A stretch of 64,000 nucleotides of DNA from Sphingopyxis sp. YF1 (GTDB taxonomy: Bacteria > Pseudomonadota > Alphaproteobacteria > Sphingomonadales > Sphingomonadaceae). Under the pieces are notes generated by a model. The model made no database searches. It was not told the DNA's origin and saw nothing but the letters and a program-made list of their open reading frames with translations. Location of the stretch: assembly GCF_022701295.1 (NCBI RefSeq), contig NZ_CP033204.1:1054001-1118000 (forward strand), in the 5' to 3' direction. This document shows, one piece after another, positions 27,165 through 35,739 of the stretch; position 1 is the stretch's first letter, and each line of letters opens with the position of its first letter. Made by a program: the position numbers and the translations under genes.

Positions 27165-28103
27165 ATGCCTTCAGGACTTTTCGCGCTGCTCGACGACGTC
27201 GCGACCATCGCCAAGGTCGCGGCGGCGAGCATCGACGATATCGGTGCGGCGGCATCGAAGGCGGGGGTGAAGGCGGCGGGGGTCGTGGTCGACGACACCG
27301 CGGTCACGCCGCGCTACCTGACGGGCTTCACACCTGACCGCGAACTGCCGATCATCTGGCGCATCGCCAAGGGCTCGATCTTCAACAAGATCGTGCTGAT
27401 CCTGCCGGTGCTGCTGCTGTTGTCGTCGCTCGCGCAATGGGCGATCACGCCGCTGTTGATGGTGGGCGGCGCCTATCTCTGCTTCGAAGGCGCGGAGAAA
27501 GTGTGGCATTCGCTGCAGAAGGACAAGACGAGCCTGGCCGAGGATGCCGCGACCGTCGCCGACAAGAATCACGAAGAAACGATGGTGAAGGGGGCGATCC
27601 GCACCGACTTCATTCTTTCGGCCGAGATCATGGTGATTGCGCTCAACGAAGTGCTCGACGAGCCGCTCGGCATGCGGGCTGCGACGCTCGCCGTCGTCGC
27701 GCTTGCGATCACCATTGCCGTCTACGGCGTCGTCGGGCTGATCGTGAAGATGGACGATATCGGCCTCGCAATGAGCAAGGGGCGCACCGGTGGCGGCCGC
27801 GCGATCGGCCGCGGACTGGTGACGCTGATGCCCAAATTGCTCGCCGCGCTCGCGCTGATCGGCACCGCGGCGATGCTGTGGGTCGGCGGCCAGATATTCC
27901 TCCACGGCCTCGATGAATATCATATTGGCGGCATCGGCCATGCGCTCCATGATTTCGCACAGGCGGTGACAGGAAACCTGCCCGGTGCCGGGGTCTGGGA
28001 ATGGCTGATCAACGCGGGAGGCGCCGGGCTTTTCGGTCTGGCGTTGGGCGGAGCGATCGTCGGGCTGCTTCATCTCGTGCCCGGCCGCAAGGCGGCACAC
28101 TGA
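27165..28103 (+). CDS. DUF808 family membrane protein (YedI-like)
   Basis: A protein of 312 residues of the DUF808/YedI family: SGLFALLDDVATIAKVAAAS, VVDDTAVTPRYLTGF, FKIV-like hydrophobic segments (IVLILPVLLLLSSLAQWAIT), GGAYLCFEGAEKVWH, and KGAIRTDFILSAEIMVIALN. Several transmembrane helices are evident. Its role is unknown. ATG 27165 is the family start. It stands 76 bp after glk and 21 bp before the transaminase. Confidence 0.88.
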   Translation: MPSGLFALLDDVATIAKVAAASIDDIGAAASKAGVKAAGVVVDDTAVTPRYLTGFTPDRELPIIWRIAKGSIFNKIVLILPVLLLLSSLAQWAITPLLMVGGAYLCFEGAEKVWHSLQKDKTSLAEDAATVADKNHEETMVKGAIRTDFILSAEIMVIALNEVLDEPLGMRAATLAVVALAITIAVYGVVGLIVKMDDIGLAMSKGRTGGGRAIGRGLVTLMPKLLAALALIGTAAMLWVGGQIFLHGLDEYHIGGIGHALHDFAQAVTGNLPGAGVWEWLINAGGAGLFGLALGGAIVGLLHLVPGRKAAH

Positions 28104-28124
28104 CGGCAAGAACGGAGGAGCATC

Positions 28125-29441
28125 ATGCAGGGCGAGAATGATCCGCTGGCGGCCTTCTGGATGCCCTTCACCGCGAACAAGGCCTACAAGGCCTCGCCCC
28201 GCCAACTCGTCTCGGCCAGCGGGATGTATTACCAAAGCGCTGATGGTCGCGCGATACTCGACGGCACGGCAGGCCTCTGGTGCTGCAACGCCGGTCATTG
28301 CCGCCCCGAGATCGCCGAGGCGATCGCCGAGACTGCGCGCAGCCTCGACTTCGCGCCGACCTTCCAGCTCGGCCACCCGCTGGCGTTCGAACTCGCCAGT
28401 CGTGTCGCGGCGATCATGCCCGCCGGGCTCGACCGCATCTTCTTCACCAACAGCGGTTCCGAATCGGTCGATACCGCGCTCAAGATCGCGCTCGCGGTGC
28501 AGCGCGCGCGCGGGCAGGGGAGCCGTACCCGCCTGATCGGGCGCGAGCGCGGTTATCACGGGACAGGGTTCGGCGGCGTCGGCGTCGGCGGTATCGTCAA
28601 CAACCGCCGCGCCTTCGGTCCCGGGCTCGTGGGTACCGATCACATCCGGCATACGCACGGATTGCCCGGAAACGCTTTCGCACGCGGCTTTCCACCATGC
28701 GGCGCCGAACTGGCCGACGATCTTCAACGCCTCGTCGATCTGCACGGTGCCGAGACGATCGCGGCGGTGATCGTCGAACCGATGGCGGGTTCGACCGGCG
28801 TGCTGATTCCGCCCGTCGGCTATCTTCAGCGTTTGCGCGACATTTGCGACCGGCACGGCATATTGCTGATCTTCGACGAAGTGATCACCGCCTTCGGCCG
28901 CGTGGGGGGCGCGACGGCGGCCGAGGCCTGGGGTGTGACCCCCGACATCCTCACCATGGCGAAGGGGCTGACCAACGCCGCGGTGCCGATGGGCGCGGTC
29001 GCGGTCCGGCGTGACCATCATGACGCGGTGGTCGACGGCGTCGCGGCCGGGATCGAGCTTTTTCACGGCTATACCTATTCGGGGCACCCGCTCGCCAGCG
29101 CGGCGGGCCTTGCGACGCTCGATCTGTACGCGCGCGACGGGCTGTTCGAGCGCGCGAACGCGCTCGCGGCCTATTGGGAGGATGCCGCGCACAGCCTGCG
29201 GGGCTGCCGTCACGTCATCGATATCCGCACCATCGGCCTCGTCGCCGGGATCGAACTCGAACCGCGCCCCGGCGCCCCGACCGCCCGCGCCACCGAATTA
29301 TTCCACGCCTGCTTCGACAACGGCCTGCTGGTCCGCGCCACCGGCGACATCATCGCGCTTTCGCCGCCGCTGATCGTCGAAACCGGACAGATCGACACGA
29401 TGTTCGGCCTGCTGGCCGAGCTGCTGGGCAAAATCGATTAG
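28125..29441 (+). CDS. Class III aminotransferase (omega-amino acid:pyruvate type)
   Basis: A protein of 438 residues, a PLP enzyme of the omega-transaminase group. Residues FWMPFTANKAYKASPR, TNSGSESVDTALKIA, RGYHGTGFGGVGVGG, the PLP-binding Asp251 in IFDEVITAFGRVGG and the Schiff-base Lys280 in LTMAKGLTNAAVPMGAV fit beta-alanine:pyruvate aminotransferases. It likely moves the amino group of an omega-amino acid or amine to pyruvate; the exact donor is uncertain. ATG 28125 has GGAGG upstream. Confidence 0.9.
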   Translation: MQGENDPLAAFWMPFTANKAYKASPRQLVSASGMYYQSADGRAILDGTAGLWCCNAGHCRPEIAEAIAETARSLDFAPTFQLGHPLAFELASRVAAIMPAGLDRIFFTNSGSESVDTALKIALAVQRARGQGSRTRLIGRERGYHGTGFGGVGVGGIVNNRRAFGPGLVGTDHIRHTHGLPGNAFARGFPPCGAELADDLQRLVDLHGAETIAAVIVEPMAGSTGVLIPPVGYLQRLRDICDRHGILLIFDEVITAFGRVGGATAAEAWGVTPDILTMAKGLTNAAVPMGAVAVRRDHHDAVVDGVAAGIELFHGYTYSGHPLASAAGLATLDLYARDGLFERANALAAYWEDAAHSLRGCRHVIDIRTIGLVAGIELEPRPGAPTARATELFHACFDNGLLVRATGDIIALSPPLIVETGQIDTMFGLLAELLGKID

Positions 29442-29575
29442 CATATGCACCGGGGTGGGCGGCGGCGATGTCGTTGTCCCGAATCAAGACAGCAATTCGC
29501 CGCACCTGGCTACCCTTGACGGCGCTGACCGGTTAGGGAGCAACCTCTCTTCCCTCTGAAAACCGGAAATTTATC

Positions 29576-30682
29576 GTGGCTTTTGCTTTCCGTTCGCTTG
29601 CCCCCGTCGCGCTGGTCGCGACGCTTGCCGCTGCGCCCGTACTCGCCCAGTCGGCGTCGCTCGTGTCGGGCATGGATGCGCTGCGCGAATGGAATCTCGT
29701 CGTCCTCGGCAATCTCCAGTCCTCGTCGGAGGTGGAAGGGCGCACCTTCGTCGGCGGCAATCTTTCGGGCAATTCGTCGAATTATGCCATCCGTCCGCTC
29801 GGAACGTCGCCGACCGGCCAGCCCGGGCTGACGGTCGTCGGCAATGTCGACGGCGGGCACAAGAATCTCAACAACGGCGGCGGCGCGATCGTCGGCGGCA
29901 ACGTCAACAGCGGCTTCAATCTCAACGGGGCGGCGCAGACGGTGAAGGTCGGCGGCACGATCAGTAACACCAACGTCAACCAGAATGTGGTGGTGTCGAA
30001 CCTCGGCACGAGCAACCCGTCGTTCGTGTCGGGGCTGCAGAACCAGAAGAACCAGCTGAACAGCAGCCTGACCAGCCTGTCCTTTGACATGGGCACGCTG
30101 ACGTCGAACAGCCAGTTCGTCGCGCAAGGCAATCGCGGCGTCTTCAACGCGCAACCCGACGCGCAGGGCATGGCCGTGTTCAACATCACCGCGGCCGATC
30201 TCGACAAGATCGGCGAGATCCAGTTCAACCTCAACGCCGCAACGACCGCGATCGTCAACGTCAGCGGGCGTTCGATCAATCTCAACGACAATTTCCTCGG
30301 CGGGACCAACAATCTCGGCGAGCATCTGATCTGGAACTTTCCCGAGGCGGAGGATCTGCGCCTGACCACGGCGTGGGGCGGGTCGGTTCTGGCGCCGCTC
30401 GCCGACGCCCAGACCGGAAATTATATCCAGGGGTCGGCGGTTTTCGGCAACCTGATCCAGAACGGCGAGATGCACATCGGCACCTACAAGGGGGGCGACA
30501 TCGGTCCGCCCAGCGGCGGTTCGTCGTCGGGAGGCGGTTCGTCGGGTGGCGGGTCGAGCTCGGGCGGTGCGACGCCGGTTCCCGAACCGGGCATGTTCGG
30601 CCTTTTCGCGCTGAGCGCCGGCGGGTTGATCTATTGGCGGCGGCGGCGCGCGAAGCAGGAAGCCGACCGCGGCGACGCCTGA
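29576..30682 (+). CDS. Choice-of-anchor A family PEP-CTERM protein
   Basis: A protein of 368 residues with a Sec signal (residues 1-24, LAAAPVLAQ), a choice-of-anchor-A domain (ALREWNLVVLGNLQSSSEVE, GRTFVGGNLSG, GGNVNSGFNL, ITAADLDKIGEIQFNLNA), a Gly-Ser linker, and a C-terminal PEP-CTERM sorting signal: VPEPGMFGLF, a hydrophobic stretch and an RRRR cluster. Exosortase would cleave at the signal, releasing or anchoring the protein at the cell surface, often with exopolysaccharide. No exosortase is in the window. The start is the GTG at 29576; no strong SD is present. Confidence 0.85.
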   Translation: MAFAFRSLAPVALVATLAAAPVLAQSASLVSGMDALREWNLVVLGNLQSSSEVEGRTFVGGNLSGNSSNYAIRPLGTSPTGQPGLTVVGNVDGGHKNLNNGGGAIVGGNVNSGFNLNGAAQTVKVGGTISNTNVNQNVVVSNLGTSNPSFVSGLQNQKNQLNSSLTSLSFDMGTLTSNSQFVAQGNRGVFNAQPDAQGMAVFNITAADLDKIGEIQFNLNAATTAIVNVSGRSINLNDNFLGGTNNLGEHLIWNFPEAEDLRLTTAWGGSVLAPLADAQTGNYIQGSAVFGNLIQNGEMHIGTYKGGDIGPPSGGSSSGGGSSGGGSSSGGATPVPEPGMFGLFALSAGGLIYWRRRRAKQEADRGDA

Positions 30683-30730
30683 CCTCGCCATATAGCTCGC
30701 CGTAGAAAGCCGGACCCGATCGGAGGGCTG

Positions 30731-31969
30731 TTAGCGGGCTTCGTCGGCGAGCGGGAAGGCTACCGAGACCCGCGTACCCTTGCCGACCTCGCTCTCGATG
30801 TCGAGCTGCCCCTGATGGCGCTCGCTGATGTGCTTGACGATCGCAAGACCCAGACCGGTGCCTCCGACCGAGCGGCTGCGCGCTTCGTCGACGCGATAGA
30901 AGCGTTCGGTCAGACGCGGGAGATGGTCGGGCGCGATGCCGTCGCCTTCGTCGGTGACCGAGAGGCGCGCGCGCGCGCCATCGCGTACCAGTTCGACCGT
31001 CACCGGCGTGCCGGGCCGGCCGTATTTCATCGCGTTCGAAATGACATTGTGGGCGAGTTGCCCCAGTTGCGCGGCGTCGCCGAGCATCGGCAGCGAGCCC
31101 TCGGCGATCCGCGCGTCGATATCGTGCGGTCGTTCGGCTTCGCTGTCCCTGAGCGACGCGATCGTCGTCCGGACGATCGCGGCCAGATCGACCGGCGTCG
31201 TCGGGCGGCGGAACCGGTCGGCCTCGACGCGCGAGATCGAGAGCAGGTCGATGACGAGTTGCTGCATCCGCCGCGCCTCGCGCTCGATGATGGCGAGGAA
31301 GCGATGGCGCGTGCCGGCATCGCCGTCGTCGTTCATGTCCTGAAGCGTTTCGACATAGCCGAGAATCGCCGCCAGCGGCGTGCGCAGTTCGTGGCTTGCG
31401 TTGGCGACGAAATCGGACCGCATGCGGTCGGCGGCGTCGAGCGCCGAGCGGTCGATCAGGAACAGGATGCGTTCATGCCCCGACAGCGCTGCGATGCGCA
31501 TCGTCCAGCGCTGGCCGGGACGCGGGAAGTCGGCGAGATGAACCTCCTGGGCCCCGTCGGTCGCGTCCGCGCGCGTCAACGCGTCGATTGCGCCGGGGTG
31601 ACGGATTGCCGTGCGAATGTCGGCGCCGACGATATGGCGGCCGAGCAGGCGTACCGCCGCGTCGTTGGCGATGGTGACGATATGGTCGTCGGTCCCGATC
31701 AGCGGGCCGCGTTCCTGATCGGCCCAGCGCGCGAAATCGGGGTGGCGGAGCAGCGATAAAGGCGGCGGGGGCGGGGCTTCGGCGATCGCTTCGCCGCGGC
31801 CCTCGGGCAGCGGATCGGGCGCGGCGCCATGCACGACGGCGACGGCCGCGGCGCCCGCCACGGCCAGAATGGCGATGGTCAGCGCGTCGCCGCCCGACAG
31901 CGCCGCCAGAATGACCGCGATGGCGACGAGCGTGAGGGCGACGACCAGGCTGGAGAGGCGATCGAACAT
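30731..31969 (-). CDS. Sensor histidine kinase, PhoR-like
   Basis: A protein of 412 residues with two N-terminal membrane helices (LVVALTLVAIAVILAALSGG, LTIAILAVAGAAAVAVVH), a PAS-like region (about 85-180), the phosphoacceptor box DFVANASHELRTPLAAILGY, and an HATPase domain with NVISNAMKYG, DEGDGIAPDHLPRLTERFYR and GGTGLGLAIVKH. It resembles PhoR, the phosphate-regulon kinase, but no response regulator or pst genes adjoin it, so it is an orphan in this window. ATG 31969 gives a compact start. Confidence 0.8.
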   Translation of the reverse strand: MFDRLSSLVVALTLVAIAVILAALSGGDALTIAILAVAGAAAVAVVHGAAPDPLPEGRGEAIAEAPPPPPLSLLRHPDFARWADQERGPLIGTDDHIVTIANDAAVRLLGRHIVGADIRTAIRHPGAIDALTRADATDGAQEVHLADFPRPGQRWTMRIAALSGHERILFLIDRSALDAADRMRSDFVANASHELRTPLAAILGYVETLQDMNDDGDAGTRHRFLAIIEREARRMQQLVIDLLSISRVEADRFRRPTTPVDLAAIVRTTIASLRDSEAERPHDIDARIAEGSLPMLGDAAQLGQLAHNVISNAMKYGRPGTPVTVELVRDGARARLSVTDEGDGIAPDHLPRLTERFYRVDEARSRSVGGTGLGLAIVKHISERHQGQLDIESEVGKGTRVSVAFPLADEAR

Positions 31970-32128
31970 CGTCGCTTCGCGTCGCACGAAGCCGGAGCGG
32001 TCGCAAGCCGCTTTACGGATGCGGGCAGAGGATTAACGCTTCGCGGGCGAATGTCCCGAAACGGGAAGCGGCCCGCGTCGGGCGGTCTTTTGCTTTTCCT
32101 TCGGCTTTCGCTGGTTTATGCGCCATTT

Positions 32129-32554
32129 ATGGACAGCGACGATCAGCCGACCGGCGGGAATATCCCCGAACACAGCGAGCCCGGCGCCGCTATTCCCTCG
32201 CGCCGTCGCATGCTCGCGCTCGGTGCGGTCGGCGTATCGGCCGCGCTGACGATCCGGCCCGCCTTTGCCCAGACCGCAGTGTCGGTGATGAACTGCCAGA
32301 TTCCGGTTCCCGACGCGTCGGGCGCGGGGAAATATATCGATAAGAACGGCAAGCTGGTCGCCCCCGGCACCAAGGGGGCGTTCCCGGGGGCGCCGCGCCC
32401 CTTTACCGGCGAAGAGGTCAAGCGCGCGTTCGGCGGCCAGTCGCTGCCCGGAACGAGCTACGACCAGTCGCAGGCCTATCTCCAATATATCCGGCGCTTG
32501 CGGGCAGGGCAGAGCGGCTTTACCTGTTACGCATCGATTCAGATGCCGCGCTGA
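32129..32554 (+). CDS. Tat-exported hypothetical protein
   Basis: A protein of 141 residues, function unrecognised. It carries a twin-arginine signal (SRRRMLALGAVGVSAALTI, ending near AFAQ), then a short mature domain with PVPDASGAGKYIDKNGKLV, RPFTGEEVKRAFGG, SYDQSQAYLQYIRRLRAGQS and a single late cysteine (FTCYASIQMPR). It may be a small cofactor-dependent or redox protein. It is divergent from the PhoR-like kinase and 48 bp upstream of the FAH gene. Confidence 0.7.
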   Translation: MDSDDQPTGGNIPEHSEPGAAIPSRRRMLALGAVGVSAALTIRPAFAQTAVSVMNCQIPVPDASGAGKYIDKNGKLVAPGTKGAFPGAPRPFTGEEVKRAFGGQSLPGTSYDQSQAYLQYIRRLRAGQSGFTCYASIQMPR

Positions 32555-32602
32555 CCGTCCTTTGCGGCGGCGATGCGCCCATCGCCGCACGAAGGAACCC
32601 AT

Positions 32603-33604
32603 GTGAAACTCGCCTCGCTCAAATCCGGTCGCGATGGCCGGCTCGTCGTCGTTTCGGACGATCTCGCCTGGTACGCCGACGCCGGACAGGTCGTCCCGAC
32701 GATGCAGGCCGCGCTCGACAATTGGGCCTATGCGGCGCCGCGGCTCGCTGCGCTGGCCGAGGATCTCAACCATGACGCGATTCCCAAGGAGCGCTTCCAC
32801 GAACGTGATGCCGCTTCGCCGTTGCCGCGCGCCTATCAATGGGCCGACGGCAGCGCCTATGTGAATCATGTCGCGCTGGTACGGCAGGCGCGCGGCGCCG
32901 AAATGCCCGACAGTTTCTGGCACGATCCGCTGATGTACCAAGGCGGCAGCGACGCCTTTCTGGCGCCGCGCGACCCGATCCCGCTCGGCGATCCCGCGTG
33001 GGGCTGCGACATGGAGGCCGAGGTGATCGTGGTGACCGGCGACGTTCCCGCCGGCATCGACGCGGTCGCGGCGCGCGAGAAAATCCTGCTCGTCGGCCTG
33101 ACCAACGACGTGTCGCTGCGCGGGCTGATCCCGGCCGAACTGGCCAAGGGGTTCGGCTTTTTCCAGTCGAAGCCGTCGAGCGCGATGTCGCCGGTGTTCG
33201 TGACCCCCGACGCGCTCGGCGACCGGTGGAAGGACGGCAAGCTCCACGGGACGCTGTCGGTCGACCTCAACGGCGCGCCGCTGGGCCGCGCCGATGCGGG
33301 CGTCGACATGACCTTCGATTTCGGCCAACTGATCGCGCATGCCGCCAAGACGCGCGACCTGGGGGCGGGGACGATCATCGGATCGGGCACGGTGTCGAAC
33401 CGCGACGCCGACGGCGGTCCGGGCAAGCCGATCGCAGAGGGCGGGCTTGGCTATTGCTGCCTCGCCGAAGTGCGCACGGTCGAGACGATCCTGACCGGCG
33501 AGGCGAAGACGCCCTTCATGCAGAAGGGCGATACCGTCCGCATCTGGATGGACGACGACCGCCACCACAGCATCTTCGGCGCGATCGAACAGATGGTCGG
33601 ATGA
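32603..33604 (+). CDS. Fumarylacetoacetate hydrolase family protein
   Basis: A protein of 333 residues of the FAH superfamily: LASLKSGRDGRLVVVSDD, LPRAYQWADGSAYVNHV, WGCDMEAEVIVVTGDVPAG, a metal-ligand region DMEAE, FGFFQSKPSSAMSPVFVTPD, and GAGTIIGSGTVSNRD. Members split carbon-carbon bonds of acylpyruvates or related diketones with a divalent metal. The exact substrate is unknown; a role in aromatic degradation is possible but no pathway genes are adjacent. GTG 32603 has GAAGGAA upstream. A strong hairpin follows the stop codon. Confidence 0.88.
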   Translation: MKLASLKSGRDGRLVVVSDDLAWYADAGQVVPTMQAALDNWAYAAPRLAALAEDLNHDAIPKERFHERDAASPLPRAYQWADGSAYVNHVALVRQARGAEMPDSFWHDPLMYQGGSDAFLAPRDPIPLGDPAWGCDMEAEVIVVTGDVPAGIDAVAAREKILLVGLTNDVSLRGLIPAELAKGFGFFQSKPSSAMSPVFVTPDALGDRWKDGKLHGTLSVDLNGAPLGRADAGVDMTFDFGQLIAHAAKTRDLGAGTIIGSGTVSNRDADGGPGKPIAEGGLGYCCLAEVRTVETILTGEAKTPFMQKGDTVRIWMDDDRHHSIFGAIEQMVG

Positions 33605-33609
33605 ACGCG

Positions 33610-33640
33610 AAAGGGCTCCCGCCACCGGCGGGAGCCCTTT
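33610..33640. terminator. Bidirectional rho-independent terminator
   Basis: AAAGGGCTCCCGCC and GGCGGGAGCCCTTT form a perfect 14-bp stem with loop ACC between the convergent FAH and tadC genes, followed by CCCTTTC on the plus strand and by CGC after TTT on the minus strand. Confidence 0.9.
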
Positions 33641-33664
33641 CCCTTTCTGGCGTCCTGCCGTTGT

Positions 33665-34690
33665 TCAGGCGTCGACCAGCGCGTCCTTGAGCGAACAGGC
33701 GGCCGGACCGAGGATGACGATAAACAGGCACGGCAGGATGAAGAGGATCAGCGGCACGGTCATAATCGCCGGCAGGCGCGCGGCCTTTTCCTCGGCGCGC
33801 ATCATGCGTTCGTTACGGAATTCGGCCGACAGGACGCGCAGCGCGCTGGCGAGCGGCGTGCCGTATTTTTCGGTCTGGATCATCGTGGTCACGACGCCCT
33901 TCACCGATTCCAGATCGACGCGATAGGCTAGGTTCTCGAACGCCTGACGGCGTTCGGTCAGGAAGCCGAGTTCGATCGAGGTGAGCGCGAATTCCTCGCC
34001 CAGTTCGGGGTAGGCGCGGCCCAGTTCCTTGGCGACGCGGCTGAAGGCGGCGTCGACGGTCAGGCCGGCTTCGGCGCAGATGACGAGCAGGTCGAGCGCG
34101 TCGGGAAGCCCCTTGCGGATCGCATCGGTGCGCTTGGTACGCTTGTTTTGCACGAAGAGGTCGGGCGCCTTGTAGCCCAGGATCAGCGCGAGCATCAGCG
34201 AGCCCGAGCGCTTCGTCGACGTCATGTCGGGCCACATGTCGAGGCCGTAGATCAGGAAGGCGGCGATCGCGCCGAGCACGATCGGGAGGATCATGCGGCC
34301 GAAGATCACCGCGACGGCGAGATCCTTCGAGCGAATGCCTGCCTGCGCGAGCTTTTGCTGGACGTCCTTGATCTGGTCGTCCTGCAGCACCTGCAAGCGG
34401 CCGAGGACGCTGCGCATCCGGTCGGCGGTCTGGTTCTTGCGCACCAGCTTGGCGCGACGCTTGGCGGTCGACGCGGTGATGCCGGCCTTCAACTGCTCGC
34501 GGCGTTCGTTGAGCGCCTTGACGCGCTTGGTCATCGGGTTGCGGACGGTCATCGCGCCGTAGATGGCGACGAGGACGGCCATGACGCCGACGGCGGCCAT
34601 CATCGTGGCGACCCACACGACGTCGATCCCCATGATCGTCGGACCGGCCTGTGCGCCCGAAAAGGCGGTGAGGAGGAGATTGCTGTTCAT
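33665..34690 (-). CDS. tadC: Tad pilus inner-membrane protein TadC (type II secretion F family)
   Basis: A protein of 341 residues with an N-terminal helix, a cytoplasmic region, and three further helices towards the C-terminus. The T2SSF motif region reads GLPDALDLLVICAEAGLTVD, then AFSRVAKELGRAYPELGEEF, TSIELGFLTERRQAFENLAY. It forms the inner-membrane platform of the Tad/Flp pilus machine with TadB. It is the last gene of the cpaABCDE-tadBC row and starts 13 bp after tadB. Confidence 0.92.
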   Translation of the reverse strand: MNSNLLLTAFSGAQAGPTIMGIDVVWVATMMAAVGVMAVLVAIYGAMTVRNPMTKRVKALNERREQLKAGITASTAKRRAKLVRKNQTADRMRSVLGRLQVLQDDQIKDVQQKLAQAGIRSKDLAVAVIFGRMILPIVLGAIAAFLIYGLDMWPDMTSTKRSGSLMLALILGYKAPDLFVQNKRTKRTDAIRKGLPDALDLLVICAEAGLTVDAAFSRVAKELGRAYPELGEEFALTSIELGFLTERRQAFENLAYRVDLESVKGVVTTMIQTEKYGTPLASALRVLSAEFRNERMMRAEEKAARLPAIMTVPLILFILPCLFIVILGPAACSLKDALVDA

Positions 34691-34703
34691 CGTTCGGCTC
34701 CTC

Positions 34704-35675
34704 CTAGATTTCGAAGCTGATCATGCGGGCCATGATGAAGGCGCCGATGCTCATCCACAGAAGGCCGCCGAGCCCGGCGATGATCAGCCGCTCCTCGTAG
34801 AAGAAGCCCTCCAGATATGAGGGGTTCATCGTCCACACGAGGCCGAAGACAAAGAAGGGCAGCGCGCCGACGATATAGGCCGATGCCTTGGCTTCCGACG
34901 ACATCGCCTTGATCTTCAGCTTCATCTGCGCGCGCTTGCGCAGCACGTCGGACAGGTTCGCGAGCGTTTCGGCGAGGTTGCCGCCGGTCTCGCGCTGGAT
35001 CGCGATGGTGATGCAGAAGAACTGGAATTCGGGCGTGCCGAGCATTTCGGCCGATTCCTGGAGCGCGGCCTCCATCGTGTTGCCGATGCGGATGCGTTCG
35101 ACCACGCCCTTGAACTCCTCGCCCACCGGGCCGGGGAGTTCCTGGCTGACGACCTGGAAGGTTTCGGTGACGGGAAGACCCGACCGCAGGCCGCGCACGA
35201 GCAGGTCGATCGCGTCGGGGAAGCGCGTGTTGAACGCTGCGACGCGTTTTTTGATCAGGCTGCCGACGACGGCATAGGGCAGGCCGAGCGCGGCCATCAG
35301 CCCCACCAGCCCGCCGAGCAGCAGCGGCGCGCGCAGCACCAGCAGCGCGCCGGTGGCGACGATGAAGATCAGCATCGATGCCAGCATATACTGGCTGACG
35401 GTCCAGCCCTTGCCGGTGCGCCGCAGCCGTTTTTCCATCTCTTCGCGGCGCGGCATCAGGTTCGACAGGCTGGTGTTGCCCTGACCGCCGGACGCCTGGA
35501 TCGTCTTGCGCATCTGCGCCGCCACCACCGCCTCGGTCGAGGCGGCGTGGCGATCCTTGAAACCGGCGATGCGGCGCGATTTCGCCTTGCCCACCGACGG
35601 TCCGCCGAAGGCGATCACGAGCATCGTCAGCGCCAGGAAGATGCTCGCGATGATGAGGATGACTGACAGGTCCAT
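34704..35675 (-). CDS. tadB: Tad pilus inner-membrane protein TadB (type II secretion F family)
   Basis: A protein of 323 residues with N-terminal helix (ILIIASIFLALTMLVIAFGG), central helices, and the T2SSF motif FPDAIDLLVRGLRSGLPVTE, QVVSQELPGPVGEEFKGVVE, FCITIAIQRETGGNLAETL. With TadC it makes the platform that the pilus ATPase CpaF drives. In usual loci cpaF lies directly before tadB; here cpaE ends 64 bp upstream and no ATPase gene exists. Confidence 0.93.
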   Translation of the reverse strand: MDLSVILIIASIFLALTMLVIAFGGPSVGKAKSRRIAGFKDRHAASTEAVVAAQMRKTIQASGGQGNTSLSNLMPRREEMEKRLRRTGKGWTVSQYMLASMLIFIVATGALLVLRAPLLLGGLVGLMAALGLPYAVVGSLIKKRVAAFNTRFPDAIDLLVRGLRSGLPVTETFQVVSQELPGPVGEEFKGVVERIRIGNTMEAALQESAEMLGTPEFQFFCITIAIQRETGGNLAETLANLSDVLRKRAQMKLKIKAMSSEAKASAYIVGALPFFVFGLVWTMNPSYLEGFFYEERLIIAGLGGLLWMSIGAFIMARMISFEI

Positions 35676-35739
35676 GATGGGTGTTTATCCGCTTTTGGTT
35701 TCCGGCGCCGGCGGCGGCCGATAGGGTCGGGTCGGCGCG

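Noticed and set aside
29468..29536. 22-codon open frame before the PEP-CTERM gene
   Set aside because: No SD, no hydrophobic or conserved pattern; too short to support.
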